Source of the DNA: Demequina sp.
GTDB taxonomy: Bacteria; Actinomycetota; Actinomycetes; Actinomycetales; Demequinaceae
Direction of reading: 5' to 3'
Length of the DNA stretch: 64,000 bases
Assembly: GCA_030148645.1 (NCBI GenBank)
Contig: JASBTB010000014.1
Coordinates: forward strand, 1 to 64,000
Shown: one piece after another, positions 1-10,902 of the stretch
How the letters are laid out: the number at the start of each line of letters is the position of its first letter
Numbering within the stretch: the first letter of the stretch is position 1
The notes under the pieces: generated by a model
What the model saw: the letters and a program-made list of their open reading frames with translations, nothing else
The model's database searches: none
What the model was told of the DNA's origin: nothing
Translations under genes and position numbers: made by a program

Positions 1-48
1 TAGAGTAGCGGAGCCCGAGGGCAAGTGGTTAGCGCCCGTGTGGCGTAG

Positions 49-122
49 CGGGGTGTAGCGCAGTTTGGTAGCGCATCTGCTTTGGGAGCAGAGGGTCGCA
101 GGTTCAAATCCTGTCACCCCGA
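49..122 (+). tRNA. tRNA-Pro (TGG anticodon)
   Basis: Cloverleaf readable: acceptor CGGGGTG/CACCCCG, anticodon stem TCTGC/GCAGA with loop TTTGGGA (TGG), T-arm GGTTCAAATCC. Confidence 0.93.
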
Positions 123-151
123 CGAAGACAGTGGCCGACGAAGAGAGGTTC

Positions 152-838
152 ATGAGGCGCCGCGCAAGCGGTGCCGAGCGAGCACCCCGACAAACACCGT
201 GGAGCGCCATGCCGGGTTCGAACCTCAGTGATGGAAGCACCAACCCCGTCTCACCACCCTGGCGCCGCGCCGTCATGGTGGTCGCGCTCCTCAATCTCGC
301 CTACTTCGTCGTCGAGTTCGCTGTGGCCCGTGCCATCGGGTCCGTGTCCCTCGTGGCCGACAGCGTCGACTTCTTGGAAGACGGTGCCCTCAACCTGCTG
401 ATCTTCTTCGCGGCGGTGTGGTCGGTGCGGCGCCGGGCACGAGTGGGGCACATGCTCGCTGTGGTCATCCTGGTTCCCGCGGTCGCCACCATCTGGATCG
501 CCATCATCAAGGTGGCCAATCCGTCAACGCCGAGCGTGGTGGCGCTGTCTGTCACGGCATTCGGTGCCCTACTGGTCAACCTGGCGTGCGCCGCGATCGT
601 GATGCGCCACCGCCACGTGGGCGGGTCGCTGAGCAAGGCGGCGTGGCTGTCCGCGAGGAACGACGTGCTTGCCAACGTGGCCATTCTTGTCACGGCCGCA
701 GTGACGCTCCAATGGTCGTCCGGATGGCCCGACATTGTGGTCGGCCTGGGCGTCGGCGCGGTCAACGCCGACGCCGGTGTGAAGGTGTGGCGCGCAGCGT
801 CCACAGAGCGCCTCGCTGCGCGCTCCGCCCAGCCGTAG
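152..838 (+). CDS. Cation-efflux (CDF)-like membrane protein
   Basis: Multi-TM protein with NLAYFVVEFAVARAIGSVSLVADSVDFLEDG typical of CDF N-terminal TMs; GAGAGG upstream of ATG 152; the track start at 65 overlaps the tRNA. Confidence 0.65.
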   Translation: MRRRASGAERAPRQTPWSAMPGSNLSDGSTNPVSPPWRRAVMVVALLNLAYFVVEFAVARAIGSVSLVADSVDFLEDGALNLLIFFAAVWSVRRRARVGHMLAVVILVPAVATIWIAIIKVANPSTPSVVALSVTAFGALLVNLACAAIVMRHRHVGGSLSKAAWLSARNDVLANVAILVTAAVTLQWSSGWPDIVVGLGVGAVNADAGVKVWRAASTERLAARSAQP

Positions 839-887
839 TCGTACGTCGGCCCGGGGCGCCGAATCGGCAAGCGCCTATCCTGGAACC

Positions 888-1622
888 ATGACCTCCTCGA
901 TATCTGCACCTGTTCCCGTGGTCGAACCCGCTTCTCAGGCGGAGCTTTCCGCCGTGCATTCGGAGATCTTGGTGCCGTCGTTTCCCGCGTACGAATTAAT
1001 GGGTCTGGAGCGACTGACCGCCGAGGTCGAGCATGGAGACACCTCGGTCCGCATCATTCGCGACGATGACGGCCAGCTGGCTGGCTGTGCGATCGGGACC
1101 TGGTACGAAGAGGCCAGGGTGTTGCTGCTGGACTATCTCGCATTGCGGCCCGGAGCTCGCGGTGGCGGGCTCGGTGGCACCCTCCTGAACTCGAGCGTGG
1201 CGGCATGGTCGCAGCAGTACGACCCGTGCATCGTGCTGGCAGAAGTCGAGCACCCCGACCACCATGACGCCCACCCTCAGCACGGCGACCCCCAGGCGCG
1301 CCTACGTTTCTACGCCCGCGAGGGTGCCCGCCTCCTGCCGTTGCCGTACTTCACTCCCGGCGTCGGGGAGGGCAAGCCTCGCGTCGGCGGCATGATGCTC
1401 GCCGTTTTGCACGCCCACCCAGACCTGTTGGGGGACCACGACGAGGAGATCTCATCGGAGCCGATCGCCACCGTGCTGCACCTTCAGGGACAGGACCGCC
1501 AGGAGACGGACGATGCGCGCGCCGACCTCATCGCCGAGGCAACCCGGCGTCCCACGCTGCCGCTGCTACGAGCTGACCGCGTGGGCGACGTGCCCATCGG
1601 CGTGCCCGACGAGGACGACTGA
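888..1622 (+). CDS. GNAT-family N-acetyltransferase-like protein
   Basis: LLDYLALRPGARGGGLGGTLL resembles the GNAT acetyl-CoA binding motif. Confidence 0.6.
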   Translation: MTSSISAPVPVVEPASQAELSAVHSEILVPSFPAYELMGLERLTAEVEHGDTSVRIIRDDDGQLAGCAIGTWYEEARVLLLDYLALRPGARGGGLGGTLLNSSVAAWSQQYDPCIVLAEVEHPDHHDAHPQHGDPQARLRFYAREGARLLPLPYFTPGVGEGKPRVGGMMLAVLHAHPDLLGDHDEEISSEPIATVLHLQGQDRQETDDARADLIAEATRRPTLPLLRADRVGDVPIGVPDEDD

Positions 1623-1820
1623 GCGGACGGCGCGCGGTCGCAGCCCAAAGCGGGGCTACGTCCCGACCGGCATCGTGCGCGACACTGACAAGCCGCAGCC
1701 AAGCGGCCGGATTCGCGCGATTGGGGTCGAGGCGGCTGAGCCAGTACGATGAGGGGGTTGCCCGAAGGCAGGAATGGCCCGCACACGCTCGGGCCCCACC
1801 CCACACATCAGGAGAAGTCT

Positions 1821-3149
1821 GTGACCAGCGCCCTCGAGAAGATCGACTCCACGACCGTGAAGATCACGGTGACACTGACGCAGGAGGAAGTCGCTCCGGC
1901 AATGAAGCACGCCTTCGAGCACATCGGCCGCGAGGTGACGATCCCGGGATTCCGCAAGGGAAAGGTGCCCGCCAAGATATTGGAACAACGCGTCGGCAAG
2001 GGCGCCGTCATTGAGCACGCAGTCAATGAAGGCGTGCCCGGTTGGTACGCCGCGGCCGTCGACGAACAGTCGGTGCGACCCTACGGCCAGCCCGAGATTG
2101 AAGTGACCAAGCTGCCCGGCATCGTCGAAGGCGATGAGGGCATCGAGTTTGTCGCCACTGTCGAGGTGCGGCCCGAAATCACGCTGCCAGCCCCCGGCGA
2201 TCTGGTGATCGAGGTGGCACCCATCGAGGTCAGCGAAGAGGACGTTCAGGAACGCATGACCGCGCTACGGGAGCGCTTTGGCACCCTCACGCCCGCCGAC
2301 CGTGCGGCCGAGGACGGCGACTTCGTGACGCTCGACCTCGACGCGCAGATTGGCGGCGAATCGGTGGATGCCGTCCAGGGAACGTCGTACCAGGTAGGGA
2401 CCGGCACGATGATCGAGGGTCTTGACGACGCCGTCACTGGCCTGTCGGCAGGCGAGTCGACCACGTTCGAGGGCCCTTTGGCCGCTGGCGAATTCGCGGG
2501 CGAGACCGCCTCGATTACCGTCACGGTCACCGCCGTGAAGACGCGCGAACTTCCCGAAGCGAACGATGACTTCGCTCAGTTGGCCTCCGAATTCGACACC
2601 ATCGACGAGTTGAAGGCCGACTTGCGCGAGCAAGCGGCCCGAATCAAGACCAACAACCAGGCCATGCAGGCGCGCGAGCAACTACTCCAGGTGCTGATGG
2701 AGAAGGTGGGCGAGTTTGCCCTGCCGAGCAAGAGTGTCGAAGCCGAGGTGCACCACCACCTTGAGAACGAAGACCGACTCGAGGACGACGACCACCGCGC
2801 CGAGGTGACCGCACGCACCCAGGAGGGTCTGCGCACCCGGATGCTGCTCGACCAACTGGCAGAAGACCTCGGCATCGATGTCCAGGAGAACGAACTGGTC
2901 GACTACCTGGTCAACGCCTCGCGCCAATACGGCACGGACCCCGGTACTTTCATTCAGCAGGTTCAGCAGTCGGGCCAAATCCCCGCCATCGTCGCCGACG
3001 TCGCACGTTCCAAGGCCACCGCCTACGCGCTGCGCCGTGCGATTGTCCGGGACAGCAACGGCAACGCGGTAGACCTGCGCGGCGTCATCGGTGGCCTTGA
3101 GGACGAGGTCGACGCCGTACCGGCCGCCGAGGAGTCGGAAGTTCAGTAG
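1821..3149 (+). CDS. tig: Trigger factor
   Basis: GFRKGKVPAKILEQRVGKGAV and EFAELASEFDT-type motifs; directly upstream of clpP1/clpP2/clpX. Confidence 0.95.
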   Translation: MTSALEKIDSTTVKITVTLTQEEVAPAMKHAFEHIGREVTIPGFRKGKVPAKILEQRVGKGAVIEHAVNEGVPGWYAAAVDEQSVRPYGQPEIEVTKLPGIVEGDEGIEFVATVEVRPEITLPAPGDLVIEVAPIEVSEEDVQERMTALRERFGTLTPADRAAEDGDFVTLDLDAQIGGESVDAVQGTSYQVGTGTMIEGLDDAVTGLSAGESTTFEGPLAAGEFAGETASITVTVTAVKTRELPEANDDFAQLASEFDTIDELKADLREQAARIKTNNQAMQAREQLLQVLMEKVGEFALPSKSVEAEVHHHLENEDRLEDDDHRAEVTARTQEGLRTRMLLDQLAEDLGIDVQENELVDYLVNASRQYGTDPGTFIQQVQQSGQIPAIVADVARSKATAYALRRAIVRDSNGNAVDLRGVIGGLEDEVDAVPAAEESEVQ

Positions 3150-3298
3150 CGTTGCACGCCCCCTGCGGCAGCCGCATTTTGCTCTGAACGAATCCATGCG
3201 GGGCGACGTTCACCCCGTAGCGAAACGAGGTGTAAAACGGCATGTCCGGGGCCTTCGCTCGCGTTAGTGTCGAGGCAATGTCCACAAGGAGGCACCAC

Positions 3299-3913
3299 GT
3301 GAACGAGATCACCGCGCGAGCCGATGTCGGCGGTATGGGCTTGAACGACTCGATCTTCAACCGGCTGCTGCGAGAGCGCATCATCTGGCTGGGCGACGAG
3401 GTTCGCGACGACAACTCGAATGCCATCTGCGCGCAGATGATGCTGCTGGCCGCAGAAGACCCCGACAAGGACATCTACCTGTACATCAACAGTCCCGGCG
3501 GCTCGATTACCGCAGGCATGGCGATCTACGACACGATGCAGTACATCAAGCCCGACGTCGCCACGGTTGCCATCGGCATGGCGGCGTCGATGGGACAGTT
3601 CCTTCTCGCTTCGGGGGCGCCGGGCAAACGCTACGCCACGCCGCACGCCCGCGTCATGATGCATCAGCCGTCCGGTGGCATCTACGGCACCGCCACGGAC
3701 GTGCGCATCAATGCGGAACTCATCATGCACATGAAGAAGTTGCTGGCGGAACTCACCGCGGAGCAGACGGGCAAGACGGTCGAGCAGATCAATAAGGACG
3801 CCGACCACGACCGCTGGTTCACGGCGCCGGAGGCGCTTGAGTACGGATTCGTCGACAAGGTCATCAAGAGCGCCGCTGAGGCGGGCGACAAGTCCCAGGG
3901 AGGCAAGGCGTGA
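3299..3913 (+). CDS. clpP1: ATP-dependent Clp protease proteolytic subunit 1
   Basis: [52 protein letters not shown] precedes GTG 3299. Confidence 0.95.
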   Translation: MNEITARADVGGMGLNDSIFNRLLRERIIWLGDEVRDDNSNAICAQMMLLAAEDPDKDIYLYINSPGGSITAGMAIYDTMQYIKPDVATVAIGMAASMGQFLLASGAPGKRYATPHARVMMHQPSGGIYGTATDVRINAELIMHMKKLLAELTAEQTGKTVEQINKDADHDRWFTAPEALEYGFVDKVIKSAAEAGDKSQGGKA

Positions 3914-4653
3914 GCGACGACTACAGGGCCCTGGAGGCCGCTTCGCGGACCGCGGGCAGCTTGCACCGCATGAGGCACTACGCCGGGGGAAACGGCGGGC
4001 GCGCTCCCGAGGCGCCCAGCGCGCGCTACATCCTGCCGCAGTTCGAGGAACGCACCTCGTACGGCACCAAGATTCGCGACCCCTACTCGAAACTCTTCGA
4101 GGACCGCATCGTGTTCCTTGGTGTCCAGATCGATGACACATCGGCCGACGACATCATGGCGCAGTTGCTTGTGCTTGAGTCTCAGGACCCCGAGCGGGAC
4201 ATCACCATCTATATCAACTCGCCCGGCGGATCGCAGACGGCACTGACGGCCATCTACGACACGATGCAGTACATCAAACCGCAGATCCAAACCGTGTGCC
4301 TGGGCCAGGCGGCATCCGCCGCTGCGGTGTTGCTCGCAGCCGGTTCGCCCGGGAAGCGACTCGCGTTACCCAACGCTCGCGTGCTCATCCACCAGCCGCG
4401 ACTTGAGGGCGGATCGCGCGCGCAGGCCTCGGACATCGAGATTTACGCGGAGGAGATTCTGCGGATGCGCGAATGGCTTGAGGCCACCCTTGCTCATCAC
4501 ACGGGCCAGACGGCCGAAAAGGTACGTGACGACATTGAACGCGACACGTTCCTGAGTGCTCAACAGGCGAAGGACTACGGCCTGGTCGACCAGGTGCTCC
4601 TGTCCCGCAAGGGTGCGGCGGACCTGCCGCCAGCGACGCCGCCCGCCGCTTGA
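3910..4653 (+). CDS. clpP2: ATP-dependent Clp protease proteolytic subunit 2
   Basis: ClpP motifs ([35 protein letters not shown]); overlaps clpP1 stop (GTGA). Confidence 0.95.
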   Translation: MSDDYRALEAASRTAGSLHRMRHYAGGNGGRAPEAPSARYILPQFEERTSYGTKIRDPYSKLFEDRIVFLGVQIDDTSADDIMAQLLVLESQDPERDITIYINSPGGSQTALTAIYDTMQYIKPQIQTVCLGQAASAAAVLLAAGSPGKRLALPNARVLIHQPRLEGGSRAQASDIEIYAEEILRMREWLEATLAHHTGQTAEKVRDDIERDTFLSAQQAKDYGLVDQVLLSRKGAADLPPATPPAA

Positions 4654-4724
4654 CGGCGAGTCGGCGCGCGCCGCGACCGGAGCGCGGCTAGCCTGGATCG
4701 AAGGCCCCAGGGAAGGAGCGCTGC

Positions 4725-6011
4725 ATGACTCGGCCCACGGATAGTGGTGACCTGCTCAAGTGCACCTTCTGCGGAAAGACGCAGAAGCAGGTACGCAAAC
4801 TCATCGCGGGCGGTGCCGTGTACATCTGCGACGAGTGCGTCGGGCTGTGCAACGAGATCCTCGATGAGGAGTTTGCCGAGGCTGCGGAGGCCGAGCTCAC
4901 CGAACTTCCGAAACCGCGTGAGATCTTCGACTTCCTCGGCGAGTATGTGGTGGGTCAGGAACCTGCGAAGCGGGCGCTCGCGGTGGCGGTGTACAACCAC
5001 TACAAGCGGGTGCGAGCGGGCGAGACCAAGGGCGCCAGTGGCATCGAGATTGCCAAGTCCAACGTCCTGTTCATCGGCCCCACCGGTACGGGCAAGACGT
5101 ACCTGGCGCAGACTCTCGCCAAGATGCTGAACGTGCCCTTCGCCATCGCCGATGCGACGGCGCTCACCGAGGCGGGATACGTGGGCGAGGATGTCGAGAA
5201 CATCCTGTTGAAGTTGCTGCAGGCCGCGGACTACGACGTCGACAAGGCTCAACGCGGGATCATCTACATCGACGAGATCGACAAGGTCTCTCGCAAGGCG
5301 GAAAACCCCTCCATCACTCGCGACGTGTCGGGCGAGGGAGTCCAGCAGGCGTTGCTCAAGATTCTCGAAGGTACGACCGCGGCCGTACCGCCGCAAGGCG
5401 GGCGCAAGCACCCCCATCAAGAGTTCATTCAGATCGACACGACGGACGTGCTCTTCATTCTCGGTGGCGCCTTCGCCGGGCTTGAGGAGATCATTTCGGC
5501 GCGCGTGGGTCGCAAGGGAATCGGCTTCGGTTCGCAACTCAAGGAGGCGGACAACTCGGATCTGTTCGCCCAGGCGACCCCGGCGGACCTGCACAAGTTC
5601 GGGTTGATCCCGGAATTCATCGGCCGTATGCCCGTGATTGCGACCGTGTCGCCGTTGGACGTGGAGTCCATGGTGTCGATCCTGACCGAGCCCCGCAACG
5701 CGCTGGTCAAGCAGTATCAGCGGATGTTCGAGATCGACGGCATCGAACTGGACTTCGATGAGGGCGCGGTGCGCGCGATTGCGGAACAGGCGCTCGCCCG
5801 CGGTGCCGGTGCACGCGGTTTGCGAGCCATTCTCGAAGAGGTACTCCAAGACACCATGTTCGAGGTTCCCGGCCGCACCGATGTCGCACGGGTGAGCGTG
5901 ACTCGTGATGTGGTGCTCGAACGCGTCAAGCCGGCGCTCCATCCGCGAGTGCGGGACGCGGGCGAGCCGCAGACCGCCTACGCGGCTCGCCAGGACGAGG
6001 GCGCTGCGTAA
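4725..6011 (+). CDS. clpX: ATP-dependent Clp protease ATP-binding subunit ClpX
   Basis: Zinc-binding N-domain (CTFCGKTQ...CDECVGLC), Walker [17 protein letters not shown]. Confidence 0.97.
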   Translation: MTRPTDSGDLLKCTFCGKTQKQVRKLIAGGAVYICDECVGLCNEILDEEFAEAAEAELTELPKPREIFDFLGEYVVGQEPAKRALAVAVYNHYKRVRAGETKGASGIEIAKSNVLFIGPTGTGKTYLAQTLAKMLNVPFAIADATALTEAGYVGEDVENILLKLLQAADYDVDKAQRGIIYIDEIDKVSRKAENPSITRDVSGEGVQQALLKILEGTTAAVPPQGGRKHPHQEFIQIDTTDVLFILGGAFAGLEEIISARVGRKGIGFGSQLKEADNSDLFAQATPADLHKFGLIPEFIGRMPVIATVSPLDVESMVSILTEPRNALVKQYQRMFEIDGIELDFDEGAVRAIAEQALARGAGARGLRAILEEVLQDTMFEVPGRTDVARVSVTRDVVLERVKPALHPRVRDAGEPQTAYAARQDEGAA

Positions 6012-6115
6012 GCTTTCAGGGCGCCCGCCGATGCCGGGTGCGCCGTCAACCGTGGCCACTTGGGTGCAACCTTTTTTGAGGCGCACGCCATCCGGAGTGA
6101 GCCGCCGTGTACCGA

Positions 6116-8863
6116 TCAGGACGGCGCGAGCACCACGTTCTCTGTGCGCACCACGGTCGGGTCGAGAATCGCCGAACTGGAGCCGTCCTCGTGGCCCAGG
6201 CCGTCAACGCTCGGGTCGAGCGCCGTCACGGCGTCGATTACCTGCAGGCTACGCACGCGCCCGGCCGCCACGATGTCGGGTTTGGCCGCGTTGACATGGG
6301 CCACCTGGGCTTCCGGTATGAGGAGGTCGACCGACAGGATCTCGGTGCGCTGGGTTACCTTCGCGTCGGACTTGATCTTTCGTAGCGCGCTGACGGCGGC
6401 ACTCGCTGCGACAAGCACCATAGGGTCGGAGCCGTCGGCCACAGTCCGTGCGCGATCGGCAGCGGGCCACGACGCGCGGTGAATCGAGCCCTCGTTGAAC
6501 CACGACCACACCTCCTCCGTGGCGAACGGCAACACAGGCGCAAACAACCGCAGAAAAGTGTCGAGGGCAAGGGTGAGAGCGGCACGCGCCGACGCGGCCT
6601 GAGGGGAGCACGGAACGAAAGGATCGATCGGCTCCCCGAGCGCCGCGCCGTCGTATGCCCGGTTCTTGACCAGTTCGACGTAATCGTCGCAGAACGTCCA
6701 AAAGTACTGTTCGGTGGCTTCGAGGGCGCGGGTGTGGTCGTAAGCCTCCAGGGCAGCCGTGGCGGCCTCGACGACGAGGGCGACGCCCGCGAGCATTCCC
6801 TTGTCGAGCGGCTCCGTGATGGGAGCCGACGTCACGTGCGCGGTGGCCGCGACGCCGCCCTCCAGGGAGTCGGCGGCGGCCGTCGCGATGCCCGTGGCGC
6901 CCAAGACGAACTTCGAGACGTTGAGCATCTTCGTGGCGAGGCGGCGCCCGATCTTCATCTGCCCCTCGTCGAAGGCGGCGTCGCTGCCCAAGCGCGCGGA
7001 CGCCGCCCAGTAGCGCACCGCGTCGGAACCGTGGGTCTCCAGCAAGCCCATCGGCGTCACCACGTTGCCCTTGGACTTGGACATCTTCTTGCGATCGGGG
7101 TCGAGAATCCACCCGGAGATTGCCGCATGCTTCCACGGCAACACCCCGTGCTCAAGGTGCGAGCGCACTACGGAGGAGAACAGCCAGGTGCGGATGATGT
7201 CCTGACCCTGTGGGCGCAGGTCCATGGGGAAGGTCTTGGAGAACAGTTCGGGGTCGTCGCGCCAGCCGCACACGATTTGCGGGGTGAGGGACGACGTCGC
7301 CCAGGTGTCCATGATGTCCGTCTCACCGATGAAGCCCCCAGGCACGCCGCGTTGGTCCTCTGTGAATCCGGGCGCTGCGTCGGACGACGGGTCCACCGGC
7401 AACTGGTCCTCAGAAGGGGCGATGGGCGTCTCCCACATGGGGTTTGCCTCGGCGTCGAGGCGGTACCACAGCGGTATCGGCACGCCGAAGAAGCGTTGGC
7501 GGGAGATCAGCCAGTCGCCAGTGAGCCCATTGACCCAGTTTTCGTAGCGTTTACGCATGTGTGACGGCACAAAGTCGAGTTCCTCGCCATGCGCCACCAA
7601 CTGCGCGCGCAGCGACGTGTCCTTGCCGCCGTTGGCGATGTACCACTGCCGCGACGTGACGATCTCCAGCGGCTTGTCGCCCTTTTCGTAGAACTTCACA
7701 GGGTGGGTGATGGTCGTGGGCTCGCCGTCGATGACGCCGGCCTCTCCCAGCATGTCGACGATGCGTTGTTGGGCGGAGAAGACCGTCTTGCCCGCGAGTT
7801 GCGCGTAGGCGTTGCGTCCCTCGGGCGAATCGATCGCGTCGGGAGCATCGGCGAGGATGCGGCCGTCGCGTCCGAGGATGGCGCGCGTTGGCAGACTCAA
7901 TTCGCGCCACCAGATCACGTCCGTGACATCGCCGAACGTGCAGATCATGGCAAGGCCCGAGCCTTTGTCCGGTGAGGCCAGACGGTGAGCAACAATGGGG
8001 ACTTCCACGCCGAACAGTGGTGTGCGTGCGTGTCTGCCGAATAGCGGCTGGTATCGCGGGTCGTCGGGGTGTGCCACGAGCGCGACGCAGGCGGGTAGGA
8101 GTTCGGGTCGCGTGGTCTCGATGTAGAGGGACTCATAGGAGCCGGTGGCCTCTTCGAGGTCTGCCGCGGGCTCGAACGCCAGGCGGTGATACGCGCCAGG
8201 GCGCTCGCGGTCCTCCAACTCGGCCTGGGCTACAGCGGTGCGGAATGTCACGTCCCACAGCGTCGGCGCCTCCGACTGGTACGCCTCTGCGCGGGCGAGA
8301 GAACGCAGGAAGGCCTGTTGGGCGACGGCCTGAACGCGGGGCTCGATGGTCTGATAGGTGAGCGACCAGTCCACGGACAGGCCCAGGTGGCGCCACAGCG
8401 ACTCGAAGTGTTTCTCGTCCTGCGCGGTCAACCGTTCGCACAACTCGACGAAGTTGCGGCGCGAGATCGGCACCTGGTCGGCGGCCTTGATGGACTTGCC
8501 CTCGCCACCGACGTGGGGAGGCTCAAAACCCTCCGCGTAGGGCAACGTCGGGTCGCATCGCACGCCAAAATAGTTCTGCACGCGACGTTCGGTGGGTAGC
8601 CCGTTATCGTCCCATCCCATCGGGTAGAAGACCTCGCGCCCGCACATTCGCTTGTAGCGGGCGATCACGTCGGTGTGGGTGTACGAGAAGACGTGGCCCA
8701 CGTGAAGCGAACCCGACACGGTGGGCGGGGGAGTGTCGATCGAGTAGACCTCATCCCGCGTCTTGGTGCGATCAAATGTGTAGACCCCGTCGACCGCCCA
8801 CACGTCGTTCCAGCGGTCTTCGAGACCGTCCACGGTGGCTTTGTGAGGGATACGAGACGTCAT
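6116..8863 (-). CDS. valS: Valyl-tRNA synthetase
   Basis: Class I signatures: PPTVSGSLHVGHVF, KMSKSKGN, GRDGRILADAPD editing-domain region. Confidence 0.93.
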   Translation of the reverse strand: MTSRIPHKATVDGLEDRWNDVWAVDGVYTFDRTKTRDEVYSIDTPPPTVSGSLHVGHVFSYTHTDVIARYKRMCGREVFYPMGWDDNGLPTERRVQNYFGVRCDPTLPYAEGFEPPHVGGEGKSIKAADQVPISRRNFVELCERLTAQDEKHFESLWRHLGLSVDWSLTYQTIEPRVQAVAQQAFLRSLARAEAYQSEAPTLWDVTFRTAVAQAELEDRERPGAYHRLAFEPAADLEEATGSYESLYIETTRPELLPACVALVAHPDDPRYQPLFGRHARTPLFGVEVPIVAHRLASPDKGSGLAMICTFGDVTDVIWWRELSLPTRAILGRDGRILADAPDAIDSPEGRNAYAQLAGKTVFSAQQRIVDMLGEAGVIDGEPTTITHPVKFYEKGDKPLEIVTSRQWYIANGGKDTSLRAQLVAHGEELDFVPSHMRKRYENWVNGLTGDWLISRQRFFGVPIPLWYRLDAEANPMWETPIAPSEDQLPVDPSSDAAPGFTEDQRGVPGGFIGETDIMDTWATSSLTPQIVCGWRDDPELFSKTFPMDLRPQGQDIIRTWLFSSVVRSHLEHGVLPWKHAAISGWILDPDRKKMSKSKGNVVTPMGLLETHGSDAVRYWAASARLGSDAAFDEGQMKIGRRLATKMLNVSKFVLGATGIATAAADSLEGGVAATAHVTSAPITEPLDKGMLAGVALVVEAATAALEAYDHTRALEATEQYFWTFCDDYVELVKNRAYDGAALGEPIDPFVPCSPQAASARAALTLALDTFLRLFAPVLPFATEEVWSWFNEGSIHRASWPAADRARTVADGSDPMVLVAASAAVSALRKIKSDAKVTQRTEILSVDLLIPEAQVAHVNAAKPDIVAAGRVRSLQVIDAVTALDPSVDGLGHEDGSSSAILDPTVVRTENVVLAPS

Positions 8864-8956
8864 GGGGGTCATTCTTTCAGACGGGGACGCTGTCGAAGCA
8901 CTTCCTGCCCGGGGCACGCACGAGCGCTTTGCACCGGTTTGTTACTCTTCGGTTTC

Positions 8957-9373
8957 ATGAGCCAGGCGAAGATGCGTGCCGACTTCTTGAGGTCGTTGGA
9001 AGAGTTGGACGGGACGGTGGGCGGTGATCTGCCCGAAATGTTGCGCGAGATGGTGCGCTTGCGGTGTTCGCACATCAACGGTTGTTCCTATAGCGTGCGG
9101 CTCCATTCGGACAGTCTCGCGGTGCGGGGTGCGCGGGTGGACCTGATCAGCGCCCTGGCGCGCCCGGTGAAACTCATGCGGGCGGACCTCGTGTCCGGTG
9201 CGGAGGCCGCGGCGCTACGCTTCGCCGAGATTCTGACTGACTACCCACGCGGACTGGAGTTGGAGGCGCGCGATGACGCGGCGAAGTACTTCACTCCTAA
9301 GCAGTTGGGTTCGATCGTCGAGGTGGTCGCGGTGGTCAATGCGTGGAACAGGGTGACGCGCGGGTCTGAGTGA
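8957..9373 (+). CDS. Carboxymuconolactone decarboxylase / AhpD-like protein
   Basis: REMVRLRCSHINGCSYSVRLHSD resembles the CMD ...C..H motif region. Confidence 0.75.
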   Translation: MSQAKMRADFLRSLEELDGTVGGDLPEMLREMVRLRCSHINGCSYSVRLHSDSLAVRGARVDLISALARPVKLMRADLVSGAEAAALRFAEILTDYPRGLELEARDDAAKYFTPKQLGSIVEVVAVVNAWNRVTRGSE

Positions 9374-9480
9374 TCGCCGGCGCCGGGCCTGTGTGCCGGG
9401 CTCTTTGGCCGGGCTAGGCGTTGTGGCCACTGAAGCCCGGCGTCGCGGTCGCGCCGTGCGGTGTCCCCCGCCCGAGCACA

Positions 9481-10842
9481 CTAGACCGGGTCGCGACGCA
9501 GCGGTTGCGTCATGCAATGGGCGCCACCGCGCCCGCGGCCCAACTCTGAGCCCACGATCTCTAACACCTCGATCCCGGCGGCCCGCAGTCGGGCGTTGGT
9601 GTGGGTGTTGCGGTCATAGGCGACCACCACGCCGGGCTCGAGCGCCAGCACGTTGTTGCCCGAATCCCACTGCTGACGCTCCGACGCGTAGAGGTCGCCG
9701 CCGGTGGCGATGATGTGGAGCGAGTCCAACTGCATGGCCTCGGCCACCACGTCGACAAAGGGCGCTCGCTCGTGGGTGACCTCCAGCATGGAGGGGGCAT
9801 CGGCGGGCCGCAGCGAGTACGTCTCGATCCCGTCGACGATGCCGGGGAACACCGTGGCGACGTCCCTGTCTGCCAGTGTGAACACGGTGTCGAGGTGCAT
9901 GGCCGCACGTAACCTGGGCAGTTTCGCGACGATGACACGCTGCGCGGCGCTGGCGGCGAAGAGTTCGAAGGCCACTTGCGTGATGGCCTGACGCGATGAG
10001 CGCTCTGACATGCCGATCAGGACGATGCCGTGACCGATGGGCATCACGTCTCCGCCTTCGAGAGTAGCCAAACCATGATCCAATTCCGGGTCTCCCCACC
10101 AGAACTGGACCGGGTACGCGTCGGTGTCCGGCTCATCGTCCGGCAAGGCGGGCCCGTCGATCGCCGGGCCGAAGCCCGGGAGGAACTGTGCCCTGGGGTC
10201 GGCCGCATTGAACTGGGGGTGGAACGAGTAGATCGCCTTCATGATGAGCGTCTCTGCGTGGCGTGCGGGCCAGAACAGCGGATTGAGCGTGACCCCTTGG
10301 TAGATCCAGGAAGTGGTGTCCCGGGTGTACAGCGTGTTGGGAAGCGGTGGCATCAGGTAGTCCCGCATGCCTGACTCTTCACGCACCAACTGCAGGGTGG
10401 GTGGGCAGAAGTCGCGCGGCAGATCGGTCAGGGACAGGCCGCCCACGATGTATCGAGACAGGACGTCTGGCGCGAGTTCGTTGAGGAAGGCGCGTAGTTC
10501 GGTTGCCAGACCCAGGCCAACCTCGTCGGTGGTGAGTTTGCGATCGAGCAGCCACGCGCGGGCCGCGGGGATGGCCATGGTCTGCGTGAGAAGGCGGTGC
10601 AACTCGAGCACCTCGATATCGTGCTCTTCCATGAGGGTGACAAATGCTTCGTGGTCGCGCCGGGCGTTGTCGACCCACATGACGTCGTCGAAAAGGAGAT
10701 CGTGGCAGTTGGAGGGAGTCAGCCGGTTGTGGGCGAGCCCCGGAGAGCACACCAGGACCGAGCGCAGGCGGCCCACCTCGGAGTAGACGCCATAGGGCTC
10801 GGCGACGGTCGGTGGAGCGGTGGCTCGAGGAGCATCAGGCAT
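9481..10842 (-). CDS. arcA: Arginine deiminase
   Basis: [68 protein letters not shown]. Confidence 0.96.
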   Translation of the reverse strand: MPDAPRATAPPTVAEPYGVYSEVGRLRSVLVCSPGLAHNRLTPSNCHDLLFDDVMWVDNARRDHEAFVTLMEEHDIEVLELHRLLTQTMAIPAARAWLLDRKLTTDEVGLGLATELRAFLNELAPDVLSRYIVGGLSLTDLPRDFCPPTLQLVREESGMRDYLMPPLPNTLYTRDTTSWIYQGVTLNPLFWPARHAETLIMKAIYSFHPQFNAADPRAQFLPGFGPAIDGPALPDDEPDTDAYPVQFWWGDPELDHGLATLEGGDVMPIGHGIVLIGMSERSSRQAITQVAFELFAASAAQRVIVAKLPRLRAAMHLDTVFTLADRDVATVFPGIVDGIETYSLRPADAPSMLEVTHERAPFVDVVAEAMQLDSLHIIATGGDLYASERQQWDSGNNVLALEPGVVVAYDRNTHTNARLRAAGIEVLEIVGSELGRGRGGAHCMTQPLRRDPV

Positions 10843-10902
10843 GTCGCCTCCTTGTCAGACGAAACTATCAGGGCCACGGGCCTGCCCAGGTGTTGGGCGG
10901 TG

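Noticed and set aside
4575-6086. 503-aa minus-strand ORF opposite clpX
   Set aside because: Antisense shadow ORF produced by high GC3; clpX on the plus strand is unambiguous
6479-7564. 361-aa plus-strand ORF opposite valS
   Set aside because: Shadow ORF of valS
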